The position numbers and the translations under genes were made by a program. From Bog-257 sp963834135 (lineage in GTDB: Bacteria; Acidobacteriota; Terriglobia; Terriglobales; Acidobacteriaceae), in NCBI GenBank assembly GCA_963834135.1, contig CAWIAN010000009.1, positions 207,803 through 271,802 on the forward strand: 64,000 nt of DNA, given 5' to 3'. The number at the start of each line of letters is the position of its first letter. Position 1 is the stretch's first letter. Shown one piece after another: positions 1 through 8,611 of the stretch. Under the pieces are notes generated by a model. That model searched no databases. It was given only the letters and a program-made list of their open reading frames with translations, and was not told the origin of the DNA.

Positions 1-58
1 CCATCTCAAGCAGGAAGTCTCGGGGTTTCTTGGGAACGCGTTGAAGTAAGGGAAACGG

Positions 59-625
59 CTATCTTCCCTCCACTTCCTTCTGCCCAGCGAAATGATAGGT
101 GATGCCGTTCCAGTCGTACGCGTACACGGTATAGATAACGTCGCCGTCTTTCCTGGAGCGTGGGACGCTCACAGCGATGATGCCGTTGGTCGCATCGGCG
201 GCCGCGCTGCCGAAATCCGTATCGCAGAACCCGGTGCCGTTGGGAGGCTGCTGCACGGACCACACTTTCTTGAACTGTGTCGCCGAGAACTGCCGAAAAA
301 CGTTGATGGTCAGACAGTTTTTCTCGCCGGCGTAGGTGACGAACAACACGTCATGCCGGCTGGCAAGGCCTTCGAGGTCGACATTTCCGATACGCGAATT
401 GTCGTCCTTTTCATCCGTTCCATCGGAGGCCATCCTCCACATCTTGCGAATCAGAGACGGATCGAGCCCAGTTGTCTTTGCCCACTTCTCCTCGTCGGCC
501 CGGTGAACCTTCTTCCAGTCTTGAGCAGAAGCGGTGCTACAGGCGGCGATCAGAAAACAAAGCAGAAGAAATCGATGGAGGCGAGACTGCCAGAGACACT
601 CGATTCTGACCTGACGGCTATTCAT
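59..625 (-). CDS. secreted protein of unknown function
   Basis: A 188-residue protein. The N-terminus has a basic start, a hydrophobic stretch around LLLCFLIAACSTASA and a likely signal peptidase site near SAQ-DW. The internal Met was taken as the start because it places the signal peptide at the N-terminus; the reading frame stays open 30 codons further upstream. The mature part is polar, has two Cys (one in KNCLT, one in GFCDTD) and ends in a region rich in Tyr and Val that looks like beta structure. I recognise no family. It lies about 50 bases downstream of the flavoprotein gene on the same strand and could be co-transcribed with it. Function unknown. Confidence 0.6.
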   Translation of the reverse strand: MNSRQVRIECLWQSRLHRFLLLCFLIAACSTASAQDWKKVHRADEEKWAKTTGLDPSLIRKMWRMASDGTDEKDDNSRIGNVDLEGLASRHDVLFVTYAGEKNCLTINVFRQFSATQFKKVWSVQQPPNGTGFCDTDFGSAAADATNGIIAVSVPRSRKDGDVIYTVYAYDWNGITYHFAGQKEVEGR

Positions 626-675
626 CGTGGCGGGAGCAACATATCTAGAAGCCGTTTCAGCTGCTAATTGCGTGT

Positions 676-1428
676 TTAATCGTACCGCTCGAACACAATC
701 TGCTTGCGGTCCCAACCCATCTCTTCCATCAGCATCTTGCGGTTATGATCCACCATGTCGTTCAACCCGCAAATGTAGGCAATCATCTCCGGATGTCCGC
801 GGACAATTTCCCGCACATGGTCCTGCACATAACCGCGGCAACCCTGCCACTCGTCTTTGCAGCGGCTCAGCGTACAGACGTAATGAAAGTTGGGATGCTC
901 GCGATCGATCTGCTCGAACTCTTCCTTGTAATAGATGCCATGTTCGTAGCGCGTTCCAAACACCAGCCAGATGTGCCGGCCCTCATTACGCTCGGGCTCG
1001 GCAAACAACCACTGCACCATGCTGCGGAAGGGCGCGATCCCCGTTCCGGTGGCGATGAACACGGCATCATGCTTGGGCTCGCGCATGACAAACAGACCAT
1101 GAGGACCGTGGAAGGTGACGTCCGTTCCTACTTCGATGTCGCACAACCAATTCGACATGAAGCCATTCTCGACACGGTTGAGGACGACGTCGAAGGTGCC
1201 GTCGGTCCGTGGCGGCGAGGCAATGGAGTAGGCGCGAGTGTGCCATTTGCCGTCCGGCTTCTGCTCGCGAATGGAAACGAACTGGCCAGCCTTGAAGGGA
1301 AACTGCTCCAGTTCATTCACCTTGAACTCCAGGTGTTTGGAGTCGGGCGAAACCAGCACCGACTTCGTTAGTTTGGCCGTTAAAACCTTTTTCTCAAACT
1401 TTGTATGTTCCTGGGGCTGGGTCGTCAT
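676..1428 (-). CDS. ferredoxin--NADP(+) reductase-like flavoprotein
   Basis: A 250-residue FAD/NAD(P)-binding oxidoreductase of the bacterial ferredoxin-NADP reductase type. It should pass electrons between NADPH and ferredoxin or flavodoxin in the cytoplasm. The FAD domain contains the motif RAYSIASPP, where RxYS binds the flavin, and FHGPHG; the nucleotide-binding half begins with IATGTGIAPFRSM and includes YICGLNDMVD. It ends in an aromatic residue followed by Asp (FERYD), as expected near the flavin. The start is uncertain: Met codons at 1428, 1437 and 1500 are all in frame. I chose 1428 because the family normally begins shortly before the FAD domain. The physiological partner cannot be told from the neighbours. 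Confidence 0.85.
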   Translation of the reverse strand: MTTQPQEHTKFEKKVLTAKLTKSVLVSPDSKHLEFKVNELEQFPFKAGQFVSIREQKPDGKWHTRAYSIASPPRTDGTFDVVLNRVENGFMSNWLCDIEVGTDVTFHGPHGLFVMREPKHDAVFIATGTGIAPFRSMVQWLFAEPERNEGRHIWLVFGTRYEHGIYYKEEFEQIDREHPNFHYVCTLSRCKDEWQGCRGYVQDHVREIVRGHPEMIAYICGLNDMVDHNRKMLMEEMGWDRKQIVFERYD

Positions 1429-1673
1429 GTTCAGCATTTGTCGGCGAGTGATTACTCCCCCAAGAGGGTCGCATTCCTTAGCCAAATTTGCAAAGTACAT
1501 TTTGACGGCAACCGGAATGCCCCTTTATTTAGACGGAACTGTGCCACGCCAGTAGGCCAATGTCTACGGGTTTTCGGCGCTTGAGGACTAATTGAACCGA
1601 ACACTGCGGGTTAGAAGGACCTGCACACGAGTTCCCTTCAACTCGTGTGCAGGTTCACATTCGTAATGCTGCA

Positions 1674-2462
1674 TTAGACCTTCGCTGTGGCCTCGACCAG
1701 GGCCGTCAAGTGCTCGAGCCTTACGTAGTCTGAGATGTTGGCTCCGGCGCGATTTGCCAGCACCTTCGCCTTCGGACCAGCCGGCTCGCCCAGCGAATCC
1801 ACCACGAAGTCAGCCTCGCTGAAATCTTCGTTCTTCGTGTATTCACTCACCGTCACGATCACCGGAATGTGAGCGGCATAGGCCGCCAGCATACCGTTGC
1901 GCGAATCTTCCACCGCCACGCAATTCTGCGGCGGCAGATTTAAGCGCTCCAGCGTCAGGTTGTAGATATCGGGGGCGGGCTTCTTCTTCGGCACAATATC
2001 TCCGGAGAGCACCAGAAACTCGCGGGCCAATTCTTCGCCAACTGCGCGGCGTAACACCGCCTCGACCGCTCCCGGCGCCGAAGTGGAAGCTACAGCGAGT
2101 TTCCATCTCGCATCGAGAGCCTCCTGCGACAAGCGTTTGATGCCGGCACGGGGAGGAATCTGTCCCGAGTTGATGATCTCCTGGTAGATCGCTGTCTTTT
2201 CTTTGTGCCAGCTCGCCACCAGCGCTTTGCGCTCTTCCTCGCCTTCAGGAGGAGCAAAGCGAGCCCGAAAATCGGCATCGTTAAAGAGGCTAGCCATCCG
2301 CTCCTTGCCGCCGCCGATCTCCAGCTTGGCTCCATATTGCTCTTTCGACCACTGCCACGGAACGCCGAGTTTCTTCCACATCCGGTTAAACGCGACCAGA
2401 TGTCCGTCAGGCTCGGTATCTCCCAGGACTCCATCGCAATCGAAAATGAGCGCTCTATCCAT
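1674..2462 (-). CDS. HAD-superfamily phosphatase (CbbY/beta-PGM-like)
   Basis: A 262-residue haloacid dehalogenase-type hydrolase. Motif I is FDCDGVLGDTE with the nucleophile Asp and acid/base Asp; motif II is the ST pair in VASTSAPGA; the motif III Lys is in PKKKPAPDIY; motif IV is AVEDSRNG. The helical cap between motifs I and II places it with CbbY and beta-phosphoglucomutase-like phosphatases. Its start codon overlaps the end of the aldolase gene by 8 bases, so the two are probably translationally coupled. It is the last gene of the glpP-dhaL-dhaK-aldolase unit and may remove phosphate from a sugar phosphate made or used by the aldolase or kinase. The substrate is unknown. Confidence 0.85.
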   Translation of the reverse strand: MDRALIFDCDGVLGDTEPDGHLVAFNRMWKKLGVPWQWSKEQYGAKLEIGGGKERMASLFNDADFRARFAPPEGEEERKALVASWHKEKTAIYQEIINSGQIPPRAGIKRLSQEALDARWKLAVASTSAPGAVEAVLRRAVGEELAREFLVLSGDIVPKKKPAPDIYNLTLERLNLPPQNCVAVEDSRNGMLAAYAAHIPVIVTVSEYTKNEDFSEADFVVDSLGEPAGPKAKVLANRAGANISDYVRLEHLTALVEATAKV

Positions 2463-3330
2463 GGGCGTGTACCGCCATTTCAGCTTTGCCGGCGCTGCCA
2501 AAGACTTCCATGAAGCCCTTCGCCATCGGCACCAGCGTCTCCTTGACGCTGATCATTACCTTCAGCGGATCGTGTTCCTGCGGCTTCGCATCCAGGTACT
2601 CGCGATACGCGTCGCAGTACTTGATCTTCAACATGGTGGAGATGTTCACCTTTGCGCAGCCTTGGGCGATCAACCGCTTGAACACGTCATCGGCAAGCCC
2701 AGTGCCGCCGTGCAGCACGATCGGCGTCGGATGTGCGTTGACGATCTCGCGCACGCGCTGGAAGTTGATCTTCGGTGCCGATTTGTACAAACCGTGGGCG
2801 GTCCCAATCGCTGGAGCAAAGGAATCGATCCCGGTCTGCTCGAGAAATTCTACACACTTGTCGAGAGGAACCAGTCCGCCTTCCTCCTCGCTGCCAACGC
2901 CGTCTTCCACGCCACGGACGGCTTCCAGTTCGCCCTCGACCGCAGCTCCAACTTTGCGCGCCATCGCTACCACTTCCTTGCACTGACGCAGGTTGTCTTC
3001 GTAGCTCAGTGTGGAAGCGTCGAAGAGAACAGAATTCCATCCTGCATCCAGGCACGTCTTGATCATCTTTACATCAGGGCAATGATCCAGATGTAAAGTT
3101 GCGGGGATGGAAACCTGGGACGCCATCTCCTCGAACATCCGCTGAATCAGCTTGGCGCCAAACAGCTTCACGGTTTTGACCGATACCTGCACAATCACCG
3201 GAGACTTCGCCTGTGCCGCGGCCTCCAGCACAGCCGCCATCGTGAGATCATTCACAATGTTGAAAGCCGGCACACCATAACGCTCTTCAAATGCAGGGCG
3301 CAGCAGCTCATTCATCGATACGACAGCCAT
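2455..3330 (-). CDS. class II (zinc) ketose-bisphosphate aldolase
   Basis: A 291-residue class II aldolase of the Fba/GatY/KbaY family, which cleaves or forms ketose (bis)phosphates using DHAP. Zinc and catalytic features are visible: LHLDHCPD (His ligand preceded by the catalytic Asp position), VEGELEAVRG, IGTAHGLYK and VLHGGTGL, followed by the phosphate-binding segment KVNISTMLK. The start at 3330 is supported by a GGAGAAG ribosome-binding site directly upstream. It follows dhaK by about 75 bases. Placed between dihydroxyacetone kinase subunits and a phosphatase, it may consume or release DHAP or a related ketose phosphate. The exact sugar cannot be read from the sequence. Confidence 0.88.
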   Translation of the reverse strand: MAVVSMNELLRPAFEERYGVPAFNIVNDLTMAAVLEAAAQAKSPVIVQVSVKTVKLFGAKLIQRMFEEMASQVSIPATLHLDHCPDVKMIKTCLDAGWNSVLFDASTLSYEDNLRQCKEVVAMARKVGAAVEGELEAVRGVEDGVGSEEEGGLVPLDKCVEFLEQTGIDSFAPAIGTAHGLYKSAPKINFQRVREIVNAHPTPIVLHGGTGLADDVFKRLIAQGCAKVNISTMLKIKYCDAYREYLDAKPQEHDPLKVMISVKETLVPMAKGFMEVFGSAGKAEMAVHAHG

Positions 3331-3404
3331 GATTTCTTCTCCCAAAAGAAGGCCTTTGGGCAACGATGCGGCAAAGGCCTTCGGAAAACCAAACACCATT
3401 TGCT

Positions 3405-4400
3405 TTAGAAGACCCGCCATGGAATCTCAGCAGGAGCTTCGATCAGGCGTTTCAACTCGGCGTCCAGCCGGATCATCGTGAGCGAGAAACCTGCCATTTC
3501 CAGCGAAGTGCAGTAATTACCAACGTAATTGTGGACAACATTCAGCCCGCGATCCTTCGCGCGGCAGGCAGCGCGACGATAAAGCAGGAACAGCTCGCTG
3601 GGAGGCGTTCCGCCCAGTCCATTGATCATCAGGCCGACATTGTCGCCCTTCTCGAACGGCAGATCTCCGGCAACGGCTTCGAACAGTTCGTCGACCACCG
3701 CGTCGGCCTTGGGCAGCGCCGCCCGGCGACGACCCTTTTCACCGTGGATACCCACGCCAAATTCCATCTCGCCATCCGCGCACTCGAAGATCGGCTTGTC
3801 TTTGCCCGGAGGCGTGCAACCCGAGATCGCGACCCCCATGGTGCGAACGACGCTGTTCACCTTCTTGCCGATTGTGACCAGCTCTTCTAGAGAGGCTCCC
3901 TCTTCGTTGGCGGCGCCGCAGCATTTGATCGAGAAGAAGTTGCCAGCCACACCGCGACGGCCAACCGTGTAAGCGCTGTTCATGACGGCGACATCATCAT
4001 CCATCAAAACAACGCCGATCTTCATTCCTTCGGCTTCGCACATTTCGCGCGCCATGTCCCATACCATGCGATCGCCGGAGTAGTTGTTCACAATGTGCAG
4101 GACGCCCTTCTTCGAGTTCATCAGCTTGGTGACCTCGAAGGGAAAATCGGAGGGAGGCGCCGAGAACACATTGCCAGGGCAAGCTGCATCGAGCATCCCC
4201 TTGCCCACCGCCATCACGTGCGCCGGTTCATGTCCGCTGCCCGAACCCTGGATGATAGAGACGTGATCGTCACTGGGACGGTCGGCGCGATAAAGGCAGT
4301 TGTACTTCGCGAGATACTTCAGTTTGTCCTGGTTCGCCATGTAAATGCCCTGCAGCATCTCGGGCACAAAGTTTGCCGGATCGTTCATGAATTTGTTCAT
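3405..4400 (-). CDS. dhaK: dihydroxyacetone kinase, DhaK subunit
   Basis: A 331-residue substrate-binding subunit of dihydroxyacetone (or related ketose) kinase. The family motif GSGSGHEPAH, which binds the triose, is near residue 50. The segment FGVGIHGEKG near residue 215 carries the His that forms a covalent hemiaminal with the keto-sugar. The length fits the family. The start at 4400 has a GAGGAAG ribosome-binding site six bases upstream. The gene lies just downstream of dhaL. No DhaM (PTS) subunit is present, so an ATP-dependent DhaKL enzyme is more likely than the PEP-dependent type. In other bacteria such pairs also act on erythrulose, so the substrate could be a C4 ketose. Confidence 0.92.
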   Translation of the reverse strand: MNKFMNDPANFVPEMLQGIYMANQDKLKYLAKYNCLYRADRPSDDHVSIIQGSGSGHEPAHVMAVGKGMLDAACPGNVFSAPPSDFPFEVTKLMNSKKGVLHIVNNYSGDRMVWDMAREMCEAEGMKIGVVLMDDDVAVMNSAYTVGRRGVAGNFFSIKCCGAANEEGASLEELVTIGKKVNSVVRTMGVAISGCTPPGKDKPIFECADGEMEFGVGIHGEKGRRRAALPKADAVVDELFEAVAGDLPFEKGDNVGLMINGLGGTPPSELFLLYRRAACRAKDRGLNVVHNYVGNYCTSLEMAGFSLTMIRLDAELKRLIEAPAEIPWRVF

Positions 4401-4466
4401 GTATCGCTTCCTCGTTTCACACTATGTTTTATTGCGGTTAGTTATCACATGCTGCGCGGTCGCTAC

Positions 4467-5138
4467 TCACGCATGTGCGGCTGCCAGTGTTTCTGCAGAT
4501 TCCAACTCCTTCACGATTGCCACTCCCATGGTCGCGACCGCGACGATGCCGGGATCGAGAGTTCCGACCGTTCTTTCTCCCGCGTACGAAGCTCGGCCAC
4601 GCTTTGCCACCCACCCGCGTGTTCCCTCGATTGCAGCCGTGGCCGCCTCGGAGGCAGCACGCAGGGCGCCCAACACGTCGTCGGGATCTTTCTTGGAAAG
4701 CTCTTCGATTCTGTCGACGGCGGGAATGATGGCGTCGAGCAACGTTTTGTCGCCCGCCGAGGCGTTTCCGCGCGCACGCATGCCCTCGACGGCATTCCGT
4801 CCCATGGCCACAACGTCGGTGAGAGTCAACGTCTGCTTGCCTTTCGCGGTCATCCCCGCCCGCATGAAAGCTGTTCCCCAGATCGGACCGGAACAACCTC
4901 CGACGTTGGCTGCAAAAATCATTCCGCATTTCACGAGTAAAACTCCGATGTCGGAATGATCGATTTTGTCGAACTCGGCCTGAATAGCCTGGAAGCCTTG
5001 GGCCAGCGATTTGCCGAAGTCGGCATCGCCCATCTCTCCATCCAGGTCGCCGAAGTATTTCTCGTTGCTGAACGCGACGGCTGCCATCGTGAGCACCGCG
5101 TGCTCCACGTCTGACAGACTGATCACACTCTTTGGCAT
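4467..5138 (-). CDS. dhaL: dihydroxyacetone kinase, DhaL (nucleotide-binding) subunit
   Basis: A 223-residue all-helical DhaL/DAK2 domain that holds the Mg-nucleotide for the DhaK partner. The metal-binding segment LDGEMGDADFGKSL keeps the three Asp residues of the family (usually LD...GDADHG), but the usual His is Phe. A glycine-rich nucleotide-lid segment ANVGGCSGPIWG and the C-terminal motif GTLDPGIVA are present. The start has GAGG seven bases upstream. It is the first gene after the leader terminator at 5308-5351 and is followed by dhaK. Confidence 0.9.
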   Translation of the reverse strand: MPKSVISLSDVEHAVLTMAAVAFSNEKYFGDLDGEMGDADFGKSLAQGFQAIQAEFDKIDHSDIGVLLVKCGMIFAANVGGCSGPIWGTAFMRAGMTAKGKQTLTLTDVVAMGRNAVEGMRARGNASAGDKTLLDAIIPAVDRIEELSKKDPDDVLGALRAASEAATAAIEGTRGWVAKRGRASYAGERTVGTLDPGIVAVATMGVAIVKELESAETLAAAHA

Positions 5139-5307
5139 AGATTCGCCTCAATTTAGGATTGCGTTACTCATGCGGCCGTGCGGCTTGCAGCTTTTGAGCG
5201 AGCACAGTCGACGTTTTGCGTTTGCTAAGTCACCGCACTCGCAGAAGAAGACGAGCGTCTGCCGTTACATCACCGGTTTGCGCCGGTAGATTTCTTGCAG
5301 ACGAGAA

Positions 5308-5351
5308 AAAGCCGCCCTCCGAAATAACGTTGGATACCGGAGAGCGGCTTT
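5308..5351 (-). terminator. rho-independent terminator in the glpP-dhaL leader, candidate GlpP antitermination target
   Basis: The two arms (5308-5321 and 5338-5351) pair over 14 bases with one mismatch around a 16-base loop. Read on the minus strand the hairpin ends in GGCTTTTTCTC, a typical intrinsic terminator. It lies in the 334-base spacer between glpP, which ends at 5473, and the dhaL start at 5138. A terminator in front of a metabolic gene and behind a glycerol-3-phosphate antiterminator gene matches the arrangement known for GlpP in Bacillus. Regulation by GlpP is inference. Confidence 0.8.
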
Positions 5352-5472
5352 ATCTACGATGTCTTTGCCGCAATAAAATTCTATATACGACCAATCAGCC
5401 TACACAAAACATATATCCCGCAGGGCGCATAAAAAACGCTGTAAAGTTCCGATTCGGAACCATCAAGCAAAA

Positions 5473-6075
5473 TTACAGAATCCAGAGCGACGGATCGCTC
5501 ACCGAGACGGACGTAATTCCCTGCTTCACTAATTGGTCGACCTGGTTGAGCGAGCGAACTAAGCCGCAGCCGATCACCGGCAGCTTCGGCCGCGCCGTAC
5601 GCAGCATCGGCAGGATGAAAGGAGCTGCAATCGCGGGCAGCAATTCAATGACGTCCGGTAAGAAATGCTCCAGCGAGCGAACGCTGTTCGAGACTGCGAT
5701 CGAGTCGAGGGCAAACGTCCTCTGAAAAGCAAGCAAGCCATGTGATCGCCCCGTACGAAGCGTGTCCTGGTGAGTGGAAATAATCCCCGCCGCGCCTGAC
5801 TTCGCGAGAAACTCGATGGCTGCTGCGTCTCGCGCAAAACCCGAAAGAAGATCCATGTTGACAATGGCCAACTTGCCGGCATCCCGCAACTGAGAGATCA
5901 GATCGCCAATAAGCAACGGCGTGCCAAAGAGAAGAAAAATGATCTTGGAAGGGGAGGCGCAGGCCGCCGGCAAATTGTCCGCTGTGCGAAGCGAGGGAAT
6001 GATTCTGGACTGTTCCAACCATGCACAAATTTCGCCCTGTAGCCGCGATCGCTCGTCTGCCTCGGAGGGGAGCAT
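5473..6075 (-). CDS. glpP: glycerol-3-phosphate-responsive antiterminator (GlpP family)
   Basis: About 200 residues with the TIM-barrel-like GlpP signature: IIFLLFGTPLLIGDL, AIVNMDLLSGFARD, GAAGIISTHQ, ALDSIAVSN and a C-terminal segment ending VSVSDPSLW. Bacillus GlpP binds glycerol-3-phosphate and a leader RNA and stops premature termination of glpFK and glpD. Here a clear terminator sits between this gene and dhaL, suggesting control of the dha/aldolase unit. The start is uncertain: 6075 gives the usual family length, while in-frame Met codons at 6117 and 6183 would add an unrelated Arg/Ser-rich tail. Confidence 0.85.
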   Translation of the reverse strand: MLPSEADERSRLQGEICAWLEQSRIIPSLRTADNLPAACASPSKIIFLLFGTPLLIGDLISQLRDAGKLAIVNMDLLSGFARDAAAIEFLAKSGAAGIISTHQDTLRTGRSHGLLAFQRTFALDSIAVSNSVRSLEHFLPDVIELLPAIAAPFILPMLRTARPKLPVIGCGLVRSLNQVDQLVKQGITSVSVSDPSLWIL

Positions 6076-6311
6076 GCCCTCGCGGGAACAGGGCTTGAAC
6101 TTGCCGTTATACCTCATAACCCGATGTTGCGATGCCAAAGGCGGATCCTGGGGGGACGACGTAGTTCGTCCCTGCTGTCTCATTCATACCCTAAGTCGGG
6201 CTGTTCCAGGTTGCGCCCTAATCACACCTCGGACGGTCACATGACCTTGACAGACGCATCGCAAGGCACCACGTTGAGCACCTAGCGGTAGTTCTTCGCT
6301 GACGCGTGCCA

Positions 6312-8171
6312 TCAATTCTGCAGAATGGGCAGAACCATGGCGGAATCGGCCTGAGAAGTGTGGTAAACGCGGTGCTTCGCTTTGACGAAGTCGGTCGACT
6401 TCGCGCTGGGAATGTTCACGAACGTCTGCGGATTTCTATCCACTAGCGGAAACCACGAGCTCTGTATCTGGATCATGATTCGGTGCCCGCGCAGAAACGC
6501 GTGATTGACGTCAGGCATCGCGAAGTTTACCTGCGTCTCTTTGCCCGGCTGCAATGCTTCGGGGTTCGAAAATGAGTTCCGAAAGCGCGCCCGCATAGGC
6601 TCGCCGCGCACCAGCAGCTGGTAACCCGGCGAGGAGCCGCTGTCTGGATACTCATCGATGACTTTCACGACGAAGTCGGCATCCGAGCCACTGCTGGAGA
6701 CATGCAGGCGGACGGCGATGGGGCCGGCGACGGTCACATCCTTGTCCAGCGGGTCCGTTCGATAGGTCAGCACGTCGGAGCGCCGCGAGGCGAACCGCTG
6801 GTCGGCATACATGTACTCCGAAGCGAGTTCGGTCGGCGGGTGCTCGACGTAAGGCGCCGGGTTAGCCGGATCGCTCATGAACTCATCGTAGGAATTCTCG
6901 TTGGCGTCGGGCGGATTGAACGTGAGCTTTCCATCGGCGTGAAGGTAAAGACTTCTGGGCTGCGTGTTGGCCGGAGGCCAGCTTTCATACTGCCGCCACT
7001 GATTGGTCCCCGTCTCAAACGCAAGCGCACCGGGCAAATCGGGTAGGGGCGCGTCCTTCAGATAGTGCTCGAAGAAGGGAAAGAGAATTTTGTCGCGGAA
7101 GTAGACTCCGGTTTGGGAGCCGAAATCCATCGGGCCAAGCTTTATGCCGGGTGAGCGCAGCCAGTCTCCGTGTCCCCATGGCCCCATCACCATCAAAACT
7201 TTGGAGCCGGGATTGTTCTCTGCGATCGCGTGATATGTGCGGAATGTGCCGGCGAGATCTTCAGCATCGAACCACCCACCTGCGATCAGCACCGGGCAAT
7301 GGACCTCATGGATGTGCCGTGAGATGTCGCGCGCCTGCCAGTAGTCGTCGTAGGTATCATGCTTGATGTTCTCTTCTATCAGAGGATTGCCGGCAAGACG
7401 AGCGACGTCATCCACACTCGGCCCGTGCTTGAGAAAGAACTGGTATCCGTCCGACGTGCCGTAGTCGAAGAAGCTGCCGATCTTGGGCGACGGAAAGTCC
7501 GGTCCGTCGGGACGCGGCTTGAAATAGTTGGCGTAAATCTGGAACTGCTGCGCCAGCATTAAGGCGCCGTTGTGATAGGCATCGTCTCCGAGAAACAAAT
7601 CGGTCATCGGCGCCTGGGGTGAAGCGGCCTTGATCGCCGGGTGCGAATCGATGATGGATGCCGAAGTATAAAAGCCGGGATACGACATACCCCATATGCC
7701 AACCCGGCCATTGTTCGACGGCACGTTCTTCAGCAGCCACTCCACCGTGTCGTACATATCGGTGCTTTCATCTGTCTGATCTGGCGAGGGGTGATCGATG
7801 TGTGGGCGCATGTCGACAAACTCGCCCTGCGACTGAAAGCGTCCGCGCACATCCTGGAACACAAAGATGTAGCCCGCTCGGTCAAACTCCGGCCCCGGCC
7901 CCAGGCGCGGCCGATACTTGTCAGCGCCGTACGGCTGCACGCTGAACGGCGTGCGCTGGACCAGAAACGGGTACGCCTTCGATGTGTCTCGGGGAATATA
8001 AACCTGGGTGAACAGCGTTACACCATCGCGCATCGGGATGCGATATTCGCGCTTGATGTACCGGGCTCTGGTCTGCCGGGCGGGATCTCGTCTGAGGAAG
8101 TACCAGGCCGCACCCGCCGCCACAACCGCGACGGAGAGCGCTACGGCAACCCGAGTTCGAGTGAATCTCAT
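6312..8171 (-). CDS. CocE/NonD-type (S15) alpha/beta hydrolase, membrane-anchored or secreted
   Basis: A 619-residue serine hydrolase of the X-Pro dipeptidyl-peptidase/CocE family, typically alpha-amino acid ester hydrolases or acylases. An N-terminal hydrophobic segment (residues ~8-27, followed by two Arg) suggests a signal anchor or signal peptide. The nucleophile Ser lies in GIWGMSYPG, an acid Asp in GGWFDAEDL and the catalytic His in GPWGHGDW. After about residue 370 comes the C-terminal beta-sandwich (PepX_C) with DADFVVKVIDEYPD and the conserved HRIMIQI. It stands alone between glpP and the tRNA gene. Substrate unknown. Confidence 0.88.
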   Translation of the reverse strand: MRFTRTRVAVALSVAVVAAGAAWYFLRRDPARQTRARYIKREYRIPMRDGVTLFTQVYIPRDTSKAYPFLVQRTPFSVQPYGADKYRPRLGPGPEFDRAGYIFVFQDVRGRFQSQGEFVDMRPHIDHPSPDQTDESTDMYDTVEWLLKNVPSNNGRVGIWGMSYPGFYTSASIIDSHPAIKAASPQAPMTDLFLGDDAYHNGALMLAQQFQIYANYFKPRPDGPDFPSPKIGSFFDYGTSDGYQFFLKHGPSVDDVARLAGNPLIEENIKHDTYDDYWQARDISRHIHEVHCPVLIAGGWFDAEDLAGTFRTYHAIAENNPGSKVLMVMGPWGHGDWLRSPGIKLGPMDFGSQTGVYFRDKILFPFFEHYLKDAPLPDLPGALAFETGTNQWRQYESWPPANTQPRSLYLHADGKLTFNPPDANENSYDEFMSDPANPAPYVEHPPTELASEYMYADQRFASRRSDVLTYRTDPLDKDVTVAGPIAVRLHVSSSGSDADFVVKVIDEYPDSGSSPGYQLLVRGEPMRARFRNSFSNPEALQPGKETQVNFAMPDVNHAFLRGHRIMIQIQSSWFPLVDRNPQTFVNIPSAKSTDFVKAKHRVYHTSQADSAMVLPILQN

Positions 8172-8343
8172 CCGGCGCTCCGGAAACGGACCCGCACTCC
8201 AAAAGTGTCCCCCGCTGATGGTGAGCTATGTTTGTAACATAGAACGGACTAGCGGCCATTGTCGTCGGAGAGGCGATGCTACACCCGCCGAGGAGTGCAG
8301 CAATAAATCGTTTGAGCTAAATGGGAGGACAGTTCGTGAATTC

Positions 8344-8419
8344 TGGAGCCGACGATCGGACTTGAACCGATGACCTGCTGATTACGAATCAGCTGCTCTA
8401 CCAACTGAGCTACGTCGGC
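8344..8419 (-). tRNA. tRNA-Thr (anticodon CGT)
   Basis: The minus strand folds into a standard cloverleaf of 76 bases including an encoded CCA end. The acceptor stem is GCCGACG/CGTCGGC with discriminator T. The D-loop contains AGTTGGTAGA, the anticodon arm is GCTGA-TTCGTAA-TCAGC with anticodon CGT (reads ACG, threonine), and the T-arm is CGGTTCAAGTCCG. All stems pair as expected. Confidence 0.95.
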
Positions 8420-8524
8420 TTCTGATCCCCGACGAGCATCCTTGCGCGACGCCTGAGTGGGGTAACTGTGCTTCGATTGTAAATGTCCGGGAGGTTACCG
8501 TAAAGGGACATAGGCCCCCGTTTT

Positions 8525-8544
8525 CCACTGTTTTCAGTGGTTTT
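8525..8544 (+). terminator. small terminator-like hairpin
   Basis: CCACTG-TTTT-CAGTGG followed by TTTT. The stem is only six base pairs. No plus-strand gene lies immediately upstream, so its role is unclear. It sits about 70 bases in front of the MerR/TPR gene and could be part of that gene's leader. Confidence 0.35.
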
Positions 8545-8611
8545 GCACTTGCTCACCACCTGCCTTCCCTCCGATAATAGTGACAAGCTCTGCTGGTGAC
8601 TCCGAGCTTAC

